NCBI GenBank assembly: GCA_964057225.1
Contig: OZ059900.1
Coordinates: 25,869,638-25,933,637 of the forward strand
Source: Auanema rhodensis
Taxonomy: Eukaryota > Nematoda > Chromadorea > Rhabditida > Rhabditidae
Direction of reading: 5' to 3'
Length of the DNA stretch: 64,000 bases
Positions 1 through 11,290 of the stretch are shown one piece after another. Below the pieces are notes generated by a model. It was given only the letters and a program-made list of their open reading frames with translations. It did not search any database and was not told where the DNA came from. The translations under genes and the position numbers were made by a program. The stretch's first letter is position 1. Each line of letters opens with the position of its first letter.

Positions 1-346
1 ATTGCATGAGTTTGAACACATGAAATCGTAAGTCAAAACCTTGTTTACAGCGAAATTTCCAAAAACTGGTTTTCCAGCATAATAAAATATTTCTCATGGG
101 AAATACTGTGTTTTTGTATTTTTCTAGTGTTCAGCATGTGAAATGCTTCATTTTAGTATGTAACACGCTGAAATTCGTTGCATTTGACGACTCATATGAA
201 CAAAAATCGATTTAATCAATATTAGCCATAAGTGTGCCAAGTGCCCTCAGAATATGCTAATTTCCTTAATTTTCTAACCCCTGTTTTTTTGTCGTGAAAG
301 TGGAACTAGACGTTGTACGAACAATTTTGAGCTAGGTTTCATTGAC
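1..346. repeat. Monomer 1: type G with unique 4-bp insertion
   Basis: This is the only 346-bp monomer. Near p231-250 (window 227-250) the usual AGGGGCGTGCCCTC is replaced by AGTGTGCCAAGTGCCCTC, which contains GTGCC twice. The rest is type G (140G). As the first monomer in the window, it may be a rare variant or reflect a different sub-array upstream. Its left neighbour cannot be seen. Confidence 0.9.
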
Positions 347-1437
347 ATTGCATCAGTTTGAACACATGAAATCGTAAGTCAAAACCTTGTTTACAGCGAA
401 ATTTCCAAAAACTGGTTTTCCAGCATAATAAAATATTTCTCATGGGAAAAACTGTGTTTTTGTATTTTTCTAGTGTTCAGCATGTAAAATGCTTCATTTT
501 AGTATGTAACACGCTGAAATTTGTTGCATTTGACGACTCATATGAACAAAAATCGATTTAATCAATATTAGCCATAAGGGGCGTGCCCTCAGAATATGCT
601 AATTTCCTTAATTTTCTAACCCCTGTTTTTTTGTCGTGAAAGTGGAACTAGACGTTGTACGAACAATTTTGAGCTAGGTTTCATTGACATTGCATGAGTT
701 TGAACACATGAAATCGTAAGTCAAAACCTTGTTCACAGCGAAATTTCCAAAAACTGGTTTTCCAGCATAATAAAATATTTCTCAAGGGAAAAACTGTGTT
801 TTTATATTTTTCTAGTGTTCAGCATGTGAAATGCTTTATTTTAGTATGTAACACGCTGAAATTTGTTGCATTTGACGACTCATATGAACAAAAATCGATT
901 TAATCAATATTAGCCATAAGGGGCGTGCCCTCAGAATATGCTAATTTCCTTAATTTTCTAACCCCTGTTTTTTTGTCGTGAAAGTGGAACTAGACGTTGT
1001 ACGAACAATTTTGAGCTAGGTTTCATTGACATTGCATGAGTTTGAACACATGAAATCGTAAGTCAAAACCTTGTTTACAGCGAAATTTCCAAAAACTGGT
1101 TTTCCAGCATAATAAAATATTTCTCAAGGGAAAAACTGTGTTTTTATATTTTTCTAGTGTTCAGCATGTGAAATGCTTAATTTTAGTATGTAACACGCTG
1201 AAATTTGTTGCATTTGACGACTCATATGAACAAAAATCGATTTAATCAATATTAGCCATAAGGGGCGTGCCCTCAGAATATGCTAATTTCCTTAATTTTC
1301 TAACCCCTGTTTTTTTGTCGTGAAAGTGGAACTAGACGTTGTACGAACAATTTTGAGCTAGGTTTCATTGACATTGCATGAGTTTGAACACATGAAATCG
1401 TAAGTCAAAACCTTGTTTACAGCGAAATTTCCAAAAA

Positions 1438-1449
1438 CTGGTTTTCCAG
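1438..1449. repeat. Conserved short dyad CTGG-TTTT-CCAG (p66-77)
   Basis: Perfect inverted repeat with 4-bp arms and a TTTT loop, shown here in the reference monomer and present at p66-77 of essentially every monomer. The only break I noticed is in the monomer starting at 62248, where p75 C becomes A. It lies in the conserved left part of the monomer. It could be a protein site or a hairpin, or it may be conserved only because the array is homogenised. Confidence 0.7.
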
Positions 1450-1504
1450 CATAATAAAATATTTCTCATGGGAAATACTGTGTTTTTGTATTTTTCTAGT
1501 GTTC

Positions 1505-1527
1505 AGCATGTAAAATGCTTCATTTTA
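1505..1527. repeat. Overlapping dyads at the variable core (p133-155)
   Basis: Two inverted repeats overlap. AGCAT-GTAAA-ATGCT occupies p133-147 (5-bp arms). TAAAATG-CTT-CATTTTA occupies p139-155 (7-bp arms, 3-base loop). They share p139-147, so they could not both extrude as hairpins on one strand. Most type-defining substitutions fall here: p134 (F), 135 and 141 (D, J), 137 (H), 140 (G, T), 147 (E), 149 (C) and 155 (D). Short dyads are a known feature of some centromeric satellites. A role here is inference only. Confidence 0.7.
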
Positions 1528-1714
1528 GTATGTAACACGCTGAAATTCGTTGCATTTGACGACTCATATGAACAAAAATCGATTTAATCAATATTAGCCA
1601 TAAGGGGCGTGCCCTCAGAATATGCTAATTTCCTTAATTTTCTAACCCCTGTTTTTTTGTCGTGAAAGTGGAACTAGACGTTGTACGAACAATTTTGAGC
1701 TAGGTTTCATTGAC

Positions 1715-4700
1715 ATTGCATGAGTTTGAACACATGAAATCGTAAGTCAAAACCTTGTTTACAGCGAAATTTCCAAAAACTGGTTTTCCAGCATAATAAA
1801 ATATTTCTCATGGGAAATACTGTGTTTTTGTATTTTTTTAGTGTTCAGCATGTAAAATGCGTCATTTTAGTATGTAAAACGCTGAAATTCGTTGCATTTG
1901 ACGACTCATATGAACAAAAATCGATTTTATCAATATTAGCCATAAGGGGTGTGCCCTCAGAATATGCTGATTTCCTTAATTTTCTAACCCCTGTTTTTTT
2001 GTCGTGAAAGTGGAACTAGACGTTGTACGAACAATTTTGAGCTAGGTTTCATTGACATTGCATGAGTTTGAACACATGAAATCGTAAGTCAAAACCTTGT
2101 TTACAGCGAAATTTCCAAAAACTGGTTTTCCAGCATAATAAAATATTTCTCATGGGAAATACTGTGTTTTTGTATTTTTTTAGTGTTCAGCATGTGAAAT
2201 GCGTCATTTTAGTATGTAAAACGCTGAAATTCGTTGCATTTGACGACTCATATGAACAAAAATTGATTTTATCAATATTAGCCATAAGGGGTGTGCCCTC
2301 AGAATATGCTGATTTCCTTAATTTTCTAACCCCTGTTTTTTTGTCGTGAAAGTGGAACTAGACGTTGTACGAACAATTTTGAGCTAGGTTTCATTGACAT
2401 TGCATGAGTTTGAACACATGAAATCGTAAGTCAAAACCTTGTTTACAGCGAAATTTCCAAAAACTGGTTTTCCAGCATAATACAATATTTCTCATGGGAA
2501 ATACTGTGTTTTTTTATTTTTCTAGTGTTCAGAATGTAGAATGCTTCATTTTAGTATGTAACACGCTGAAATTCGTTGCATTTGACGACTCATATGAACA
2601 AAAATCGATTTAATCAATATTAGCCATAAGGGGCGTGCCCTCAGAATATGCTAATTTCCTTAATTTTCTAACCCCTGTTTTTTTGTCGTGAAAGTGGAAC
2701 TAGACGTTGTACGAACAATTTTGAGCTAGGTTTCATTGACATTGCATGAGTTTGAACACATGAAATCGTAAGTCAAAACCTTGTTTACAGCGAAATTTCC
2801 AAAAACTGGTTTTCCAGCATAATAAAATATTTCTCATGGGAAATACTGTGTTTTTGTATTTTTCTAGTGTTCAGCATGTAAAATGCTTCATTTTAGTATG
2901 TAACACGCTGAAATTCGTTGCATTTGACGACTCATATGAACAAAAATCGATTTAATCAATATTAGCCATAAGGGGCGTGCCCTCAGAATATGCTAATTTC
3001 CTTAATTTTCTAACCCCTGTTTTTTTGTCGTGAAAGTGGAACTAGACGTTGTACGAACAATTTTGAGCTAGGTTTCATTGACATTGCATCAGTTTGAACA
3101 CATGAAATCGTAAGTCAAAACCTTGTTCACAGCGAAATTTCCAAAAACTGGTTTTCCAGCATAATAAAATATTTCTCATGGGAAATACTGTGTTTTTGTA
3201 TTTTTCTAGTGTTCAGCATGTAAAATGCTTCATTTTAGTATGTAACACGCTGAAATTCGTTGCATTTGACGACTCATATGAACAAAAATCGATTTAATCA
3301 ATATTAGCCATAAGGGGCGTGCCCTCAGAATATGCTAATTTCCTTAATTTTCTAACCCCTGTTTTTTTGTCGTGAAAGTGGAACTAGACGTTGTACGAAC
3401 AATTTTGAGCTAGGTTTCATTGACATTGCATGAGTTTGAACACATGAAATCGTAAGTCAAAACCTTGTTTACAGCGAAATTTCCAAAAACTGGTTTTCCA
3501 GCATAATAAAATATTTCTCATGGGAAATACTGTGTTTTTGTATTTTTCTAGTGTTCAGCAGGTAAAATGCTTCATTTTAGTATGTAACACGCTGAAATTC
3601 GTTGCATTTGACGACTCATATGAACAAAAATCGATTTAATCAATATTAGCCATAAGGGGCGTGCCCTCAGAATATGCTAATTTCCTTAATTTTCTAACCC
3701 CTGTTTTTTTGTCGTGAAAGTGGAGCTAGACGTTGTACGAACAATTTTGAGCTAGGTTTCATTGACATTGCATGAGTTTGAACACATGAAATCGTAAGTC
3801 AAAACCTTGTTCACAGCGAAATTTCCAAAAACTGGTTTTCCAGCATAATAAAATATTTCTCATGGGAAATACTGTGTTTTTGTATTTTTTTAGTGTTCAG
3901 CATGTAAAATGCGTCATTTTAGTATGTAAAACGCTGAAATTCGTTGCATTTGACGACTCATATGAACAAAAATCGATTTTATCAATATTAGCCATAAGGG
4001 GTGTGCCCTCAGAATATGCTGATTTCCTTAATTTTCTAACCCCTGTTTTTTTGTCGTGAAAGTGGAACTAGACGTTGTACGAACAATTTTGAGCTAGGTT
4101 TCATTGACATTGCATGAGTTTGAACACATGAAATCGTAAGTCAAAACCTTGTTTACAGCGAAATTTCCAAAAACTGGTTTTCCAGCATAATAAAATATTT
4201 CTCATGGGAAATACTGTGTTTTTGTATTTTTTTAGTGTTCAGCATGTAAAATGCGTCATTTTAGTATGTAAAACGCTGAAATTCGTTGCATTTGACGACT
4301 CATATGAACAAAAATCGATTTAATCAATATTAGCCATAAGGGGCGTGCCCTCAGAATATGCTGATTTCCTTAATTTTCTAACCCCTGTTTTTTTGTCGTG
4401 AAAGTGGAACTAGACGTTGTACGAACAATTTTGAGCTAGGTTTCATTGACATTGCATGAGTTTGAACACATGAAATCGTAAGTCAAAACCTTGTTTACAG
4501 CGAAATTTCCAAAAACTGGTTTTCCAGCATAATACAATATTTCTCATGGGAAATACTGTGTTTTTTTATTTTTCTAGTGTTCAGAATGTAGAATGCTTCA
4601 TTTTAGTATGTAACACGCTGAAATTCGTTGCATTTGACGACTCATATGAACAAAAATCGATTTAATCAATATTAGCCATAAGGGGCGTGCCCTCAGAATA

Positions 4701-5134
4701 TGCTAATTTCCTTAATTTTCTAACCCCTGTTTTTTTGTCGTGAAAGTGGAACTAGACGTTGTACGAACAATTTTGAGCTAGGTTTCATTGACATTGCATG
4801 AGTTTGAACACATGAAATCGTAAGTCAAAACCTTGTTTACAGCGAAATTTCCAAAAACTGGTTTTCCAGCATAATAAAATATTTCTCATGGGAAATACTG
4901 TGTTTTTGTATTTTTCTAGTGTTCAGCATGTGAAATGCTTCATTTTAGTATGTAACACGCTGAAATTCGTTGCATTTGACGACTCATATGAACAAAAATC
5001 GATTTAATCAATATTAGCCATAAGGGGCGTGCCCTCAGAATATGCTAATTTCCTTAATTTTCTAACCCCTGTTTTTTTGTCGTGAAAGTGGAACTAGACG
5101 TTGTACGAACAATTTTGAGCTAGGTTTCATTGAC
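1715..5134. repeat. E/J domain, 6-monomer (2052-bp) offset repeat
   Basis: Monomers 6-15 read E, E, J, A, cA, H, E, E', J, G. The E-E-J run recurs six monomers later (1715-2740 against 3767-4792). Both J copies carry the private change 116T, which turns the usual TTTTTGTATT into an eight-T run, and this supports shared descent by block duplication. E monomers carry 124T,147G,164A,255G. After this block, E types do not recur until about 45.8 kb. Confidence 0.8.
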
Positions 5135-5818
5135 ATTGCATGAGTTTGAACACATGAAATCGTAAGTCAAAACCTTGCTTACAGCGAAATTTCCAAAAAC
5201 TGGTTTTCCAGCATAATAAAATATTTCTCATGGGAAAAACTGTGTTTTTGTATTTTTCTAGTGTTCAGCATGTAAAATGCTTCATTTTAGTATGTAACAC
5301 GCTGAAATTTGTTGCATTTGACGACTCATATGAACAAAAATCGATTTAATCAATATTAGCCATAAGGGGCGTGCCCTCAGAATATGCTAATTTCCTTAAT
5401 TTTCTAACCCCTGTTTTTTTGTCGTGAAAGTGGAACTAGACGTTGTACGAACAATTTTGAGCTAGGTTTCATTGACATTGCATGAGTTTGAACACATGAA
5501 ATCGTAAGTCAAAACCTTGTTCACAGCGAAATTTCCAAAAACTGGTTTTCCAGCATAATAAAATATTTCTCAAGGGAAAAACTGTGTTTTTATATTTTTC
5601 TAGTGTTCAGCATGTGAAATGCTTTATTTTAGTATGTAACACGCTGAAATTTGTTGCATTTGACGACTCATATGAACAAAAATCGATTTAATCAATATTA
5701 GCCATAAGGGGCGTGCCCTCAGAATATGCTAATTTCCTTAATTTTCTAACCCCTGTTTTTTTGTCGTGAAAGTGGAACTAGACGTTGTACGAACAATTTT
5801 GAGCTAGGTTTCATTGAC
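5135..5818. repeat. Monomers 16-17: B, C
   Basis: Two monomers. The B copy has a private T to C at p44; the C copy has 46C. The B-C pair is a recurring motif, usually followed by D (for example 9581-10606 and 21893-22918). Confidence 0.8.
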
Positions 5819-8554
5819 ATTGCATGAGTTTGAACACATGAAATCGTAAGTCAAAACCTTGTTTACAGCGAAATTTCCAAAAACTGGTTTTCCAGCATAA
5901 TACAATATTTCTCATGGGAAATACTGTGTTTTTGTATTTTTCTAGTGTTCAGAATGTAGAATGCTTCATTTTGATATGTAAAACGCTGAAATTCGTTGCA
6001 TTTGACGACTCATATGAACAAAAATCGATTTTATCAATATTAGCCATAAGGGGCGTGCCCTCAGAATATGCTAATTTCCTTAATTTTCTAAACCCTGTTT
6101 TTTTGTCGTGAAAGTGGAACTAGACGTTGTTCGAACAATTTTGAGCTAGGTTTCATTGACATTGCATGAGTTTGAACACATGAAATCGTAAGTCAAAACC
6201 TTGTTTACAGCGAAATTTCCAAAAACTGGTTTTCCAGCATAATAAAATATTTCTCATGGGAAATACTGTGTTTTTGTATTTTTCTAGTGTTCAGCATGTA
6301 AAATGCTTCATTTTAGTATGTAACACGCTGAAATTCGTTGCATTTGACGACTCATATGAACAAAAATCGATTTAATCAATATTAGCCATAAGGGGCGTGC
6401 CCTCAGAATATGCTAATTTCCTTAATTTTCTAACCCCTGTTTTTTTGTCGTGAAAGTGGAACTAGACGTTGTACGAACAATTTTGAGCTAGGTTTCATTG
6501 ACATTGCATGAGTTTGAACACATGAAATCGTAAGTCAAAACCTTGTTTACAGCGAAATTTCCAAAAACTGGTTTTCCAGCATAATAAAATATTTCTCATG
6601 GGAAATACTGTGCTTTTGTATTTTTCTAGTGTTCAGCATGTGAAATGCTTCATTTTAGTATGTAACACGCTGAAATTCGTTGCATTTGACGACTCATATG
6701 AACAAAAATCGATTTAATCAATATTAGCCATAAGGGGCGTGCCCTCAGAATATGCTAATTTCCTTAATTTTCTAACCCCTGTTTTTTTGTCGTGAAAGTG
6801 GAACTAGACGTTGTACGAACAATTTTGAGCTAGGTTTCATTGACATTGCATCAGTTTGAACACATGAAATCGTAAGTCAAAACCTTGTTTACAGCGAAAT
6901 TTCCAAAAACTGGTTTTCCAGCATAATAAAATATTTCTCATGGGAAATACTGTGTTTTTGTATTTTTCTAGTGTTCAGCATGTAAAATGCTTCATTTTAG
7001 TATGTAACACGCTGAAATTCGTTGCATTTGACGACTCATATGAACAAAAATCGATTTAATCAATATTAGCCATAAGGGGCGTGCCCTCAGAATATGCTAA
7101 TTTCCTTAATTTTCTAACCCCTGTTTTTTTGTCGTGAAAGTGGAACTAGACGTTGTACGAACAATTTTGAGCTAGGTTTCATTGACATTGCATGAGTTTG
7201 AACACATGAAATCGTAAGTCAAAACCTTGTTTACAGCGAAATTTCCAAAAACTGGTTTTCCAGCATAATACAATATTTCTCATGGGAAATACTGTGTTTT
7301 TGTATTTTTCTAGTGTTCAGAATGTAGAATGCTTCATTTTGATATGTAAAACGCTGAAATTCGTTGCATTTGACGACTCATATGAACAAAAATCGATTTT
7401 ATCAATATTAGCCATAAGGGGCGTGCCCTCAGAATATGCTAATTTCCTTAATTTTCTAAACCCTGTTTTTTTGTCGTGAAAGTGGAACTAGACGTTGTTC
7501 GAACAATTTTGAGCTAGGTTTCATTGACATTGCATGAGTTTGAACACATGAAATCGTAAGTCAAAACCTTGTTTACAGCGAAATTTCCAAAAACTGGTTT
7601 TCCAGCATAATAAAATATTTCTCATGGGAAATACTGTGTTTTTGTATTTTTCTAGTGTTCAGCATGTAAAATGCTTCATTTTAGTATGTAACACGCTGAA
7701 ATTCGTTGCATTTGACGACTCATATGAACAAAAATCGATTTAATCAATATTAGCCATAAGGGGCGTGCCCTCAGAATATGCTAATTTCCTTAATTTTCTA
7801 ACCCCTGTTTTTTTGTCGTGAAAGTGGAACTAGACGTTGTACGAACAATTTTGAGCTAGGTTTCATTGACATTGCATGAGTTTGAACACATGAAATCGTA
7901 AGTCAAAACCTTGTTTACAGCGAAATTTCCAAAAACTGGTTTTCCAGCATAATAAAATATTTCTCATGGGAAATACTGTGCTTTTGTATTTTTCTAGTGT
8001 TCAGCATGTGAAATGCTTCATTTTAGTATGTAACACGCTGAAATTCGTTGCATTTGACGACTCATATGAACAAAAATCGATTAAATCAATATTAGCCATA
8101 AGGGGCGTGCCCTCAGAATATGCTAATTTCCTTAATTTTCTAACCCCTGTTTTTTTGTCGTGAAAGTGGAACTAGACGTTGTACGAACAATTTTGAGCTA
8201 GGTTTCATTGACATTGCATCAGTTTGAACACATGAAATCGTAAGTCAAAACCTTGTTTACAGCGAAATTTCCAAAAACTGGTTTTCCAGCATAATAAAAT
8301 ATTTCTCATGGGAAATACTGTGTTTTTGTATTTTTCTAGTGTTCAGCATGTAAAATGCTTCATTTTAGTATGTAACACGCTGAAATTCGTTGCATTTGAC
8401 GACTCATATGAACAAAAATCGATTTAATCAATATTAGCCATAAGGGGCGTGCCCTCAGAATATGCTAATTTCCTTAATTTTCTAACCCCTGTTTTTTTGT
8501 CGTGAAAGTGGAACTAGACGTTGTACGAACAATTTTGAGCTAGGTTTCATTGAC
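5819..8554. repeat. 4-monomer HOR, two tandem copies (2 x 1368 bp)
   Basis: Copies 5819-7186 and 7187-8554 both read D, A, G, cA. Private markers prove the duplication: 313T in both D monomers (GTTCGAAC palindrome near 6127 and 7495) and 111C in both G monomers (near 6613 and 7981). The one difference I noticed is 213A in the second G monomer, which also removes the usual stop in the p96 frame. Confidence 0.9.
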
Positions 8555-9580
8555 ATTGCATGAGTTTGAACACATGAAATCGTAAGTCAAAACCTTGTTT
8601 ACAGCGAAATTTCCAAAAACTGGTTTTCCAGCATAATAAAATATTTCTCATGGGAAATACTGTGTTTTTGTATTTTTCTAGTGTTCAGCAGGTAAAATGC
8701 TTCATTTTAGTATGTAACACGCTGAAATTCGTTGCATTTGACGACTCATATGAACAAAAATCGATTTAATCAATATTAGCCATAAGGGGCGTGCCCTCAG
8801 AATATGCTAATTTCCTTAATTTTCTAACCCCTGTTTTTTTGTCGTGAAAGTGGAACTAGACGTTGTACGAACAATTTTGAGCTAGGTTTCATTGACATTG
8901 CATCAGTTTGAACACATGAAATCGTAAGTCAAAACCTTGTTTACAGCGAAATTTCCAAAAACTGGTTTTCCAGCATAATAAAATATTTCTCATGGGAAAT
9001 ACTGTGTTTTTGTATTTTTCTAGTGTTCAGCATGTAAAATGCTTCATTTTAGTATGTAACACGCTGAAATTCGTTGCATTTGACGACTCATATGAACAAA
9101 AATCGATTTAATCAATATTAGCCATAAGGGGCGTGCCCTCAGAATATGCTAATTTCCTTAATTTTCTAACCCCTGTTTTTTTGTCGTGAAAGTGGAACTA
9201 GACGTTGTACGAACAATTTTGAGCTAGGTTTCATTGACATTGCATGAGTTTGAACACATGAAATCGTAAGTCAAAACCTTGTTTACAGCGAAATTTCCAA
9301 AAACTGGTTTTCCAGCATAATAAAATATTTCTCATGGGAAATACTGTGTTTTTGTATTTTTCTAGTGTTCAGCAGGTAAAATGCTTCATTTTAGTATGTA
9401 ACACGCTGAAATTCGTTGCATTTGACGACTCATATGAACAAAAATCGATTTAATCAATATTAGCCATAAGGGGCGTGCCCTCAGAATATGCTAATTTCCT
9501 TAATTTTCTAACCCCTGTTTTTTTGTCGTGAAAGTGGAACTAGACGTTGTACGAACAATTTTGAGCTAGGTTTCATTGAC
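8213..9580. repeat. 2-monomer repeat cA-H, two copies
   Basis: 8213-8896 and 8897-9580 are both cA followed by H (8C, then 137G). The first cA is also the last monomer of the preceding 4-monomer copy, so the two duplications overlap by one monomer. Confidence 0.8.
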
Positions 9581-11290
9581 ATTGCATGAGTTTGAACACA
9601 TGAAATCGTAAGTCAAAACCTTGTTTACAGCGAAATTTCCAAAAACTGGTTTTCCAGCATAATAAAATATTTCTCATGGGAAAAACTGTGTTTTTGTATT
9701 TTTCTAGTGTTCAGCATGTAAAATGCTTCATTTTAGTATGTAACACGCTGAAATTTGTTGCATTTGACGACTCATATGAACAAAACTCGATTTAATCAAT
9801 ATTAGCCATAAGGGGCGTGCCCTCAGAATATGCTAATTTCCTTAATTTTCTAACCCCTGTTTTTTTGTCGTGAAAGTGGAACTAGACGTTGTACGAACAA
9901 TTTTGAGCTAGGTTTCATTGACATTGCATGAGTTTGAACACATGAAATCGTAAGTCAAAACCTTGTTCACAGCGAAATTTCCAAAAACTGGTTTTCCAGC
10001 ATAATAAAATATTTCTCAAGGAAAAAACTGTGTTTTTATATTTTTCTAGTGTTCAGCATGTGAAATGCTTTATTTTAGTATGTAACACGCTGAAATTTGT
10101 TGCATTTGACGACTCATATGAACAAAAATCGATTTAATCAATATTAGCCATAAGGGGCGTGCCCTCAGAATATGCTAATTTCCTTAATTTTCTAACCCCT
10201 GTTTTTTTGTCGTGAAAGTGGAACTAGACGTTGTACGAACAATTTTGAGCTAGGTTTCATTGACATTGCATGAGTTTGAACACATGAAATCGTAAGTCAA
10301 AACCTTGTTTACAGCGAAATTTCCAAAAACTGGTTTTCCAGCATAATACAATATTTCTCATGGGAAATACTGTGTTTTTGTATTTTTCTAGTGTTCAGAA
10401 TGTAGAATGCTTCATTTTGATATGTAAAACGCTGAAATTCGTTGCATTTGACGACTCATATGAACAAAAATCGATTTTATCAATATTAGCCATAAGGGGC
10501 GTGCCCTCAGAATATGCTAATTTCCTTAATTTTCTAAACCCTGTTTTTTTGTCGTGAAAGTGGAACTAGACGTTGTACGAACAATTTTGAGCTAGGTTTC
10601 ATTGACATTGCATGAGTTTGAACACATGAAATCGTAAGTCAAAACCTTGTTTACAGCGAAATTTCCAAAAACTGGTTTTCCAGCATAATAAAATATTTCT
10701 CATGGGAAAAACTGTGTTTTTGTATTTTTCTAGTGTTCAGCATGTAAAATGCTTCATTTTAGTATGTAACACGCTGAAATTTGTTGCATTTGACGACTCA
10801 TATGAACAAAAATCGATTTAATCAATATTAGCCATAAGGGGCGTGCCCTCAGAATATGCTAATTTCCTTAATTTTCTAACCCCTGTTTTTTTGTCGTGAA
10901 AGTGGAACTAGACGTTGTACGAACAATTTTGAGCTAGGTTTCATTGACATTGCATGAGTTTGAACACATGAAATCGTAAGTCAAAACCTTGTTCACAGCG
11001 AAATTTCCAAAAACTGGTTTTCCAGCATAATAAAATATTTCTCATGGGAAATACTGTGTTTTTGTATTTTTCTAGTGTTCAGCATGTAAAATGCTTCATT
11101 TTAGTATGTAACACGCTGAAATTCGTTGCACTTGACGACTCATATGAACAAAAATCGATTTAATCAATATTAGCCATAAGGGGCGTGCCCTCAGAATATG
11201 CTAATTTCCTTAATTTTCTAACCCCTGTTTTTTTGTTGTGAAAGTGGAACTAGACGTTGTACGAACAATTTTGAGCTAGGTTTCATTGAC
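9581..11290. repeat. Monomers 29-33: B, C, D, B, A(183C)
   Basis: The B-C-D triplet is followed by another B and by an A variant with 46C and 183C that introduces the F/G domain. The first B has a private change near p206 (AAACTCG for AAAATCG). The C copy lacks one G of the GGG at p98-100. The last monomer has a C to T in GTCGTG (p289). Confidence 0.8.

Larger units (their letters stand above)
347..1714. repeat. Monomers 2-5: cB, C, C, A
   Basis: Four 342-bp monomers. Monomer 2 is B with 8C. Monomers 3 and 4 are a C pair (97A,104A,116A,140G,176T); the first carries 46C, and the second reads A instead of T/C at p149. Monomer 5 is the reference. The C type lacks the p96 ATG because p97 is A. 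Confidence 0.85.
1373..1714. repeat. Reference monomer (type A, 342 bp)
   Basis: This is the commonest monomer state and is used here to number positions p1-p342. Landmarks: p1-7 ATTGCAT; p66-77 a CTGG-TTTT-CCAG dyad; p96 an ATG; p133-155 two overlapping dyads; p193-198 CATATG; p206-211 ATCGAT; p218-223 AATATT; p232-235 a GGGG run in the only GC-rich patch (p231-245); p280-286 a run of seven T. Variable sites across the array cluster at p82-p214. The stretches p9-45, p47-81 and p275-342 are almost invariant. There is no open frame of note: the frame from p96 stops at p213-215. Confidence 0.95.

Noticed and set aside
1652-1659. Seven-T run at p280-286 as a Pol III or bacterial-type terminator
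   Set aside because: Present in every monomer with no upstream promoter boxes, RNA gene or GC-rich stem. A T run in 66% AT satellite DNA is not evidence of termination.
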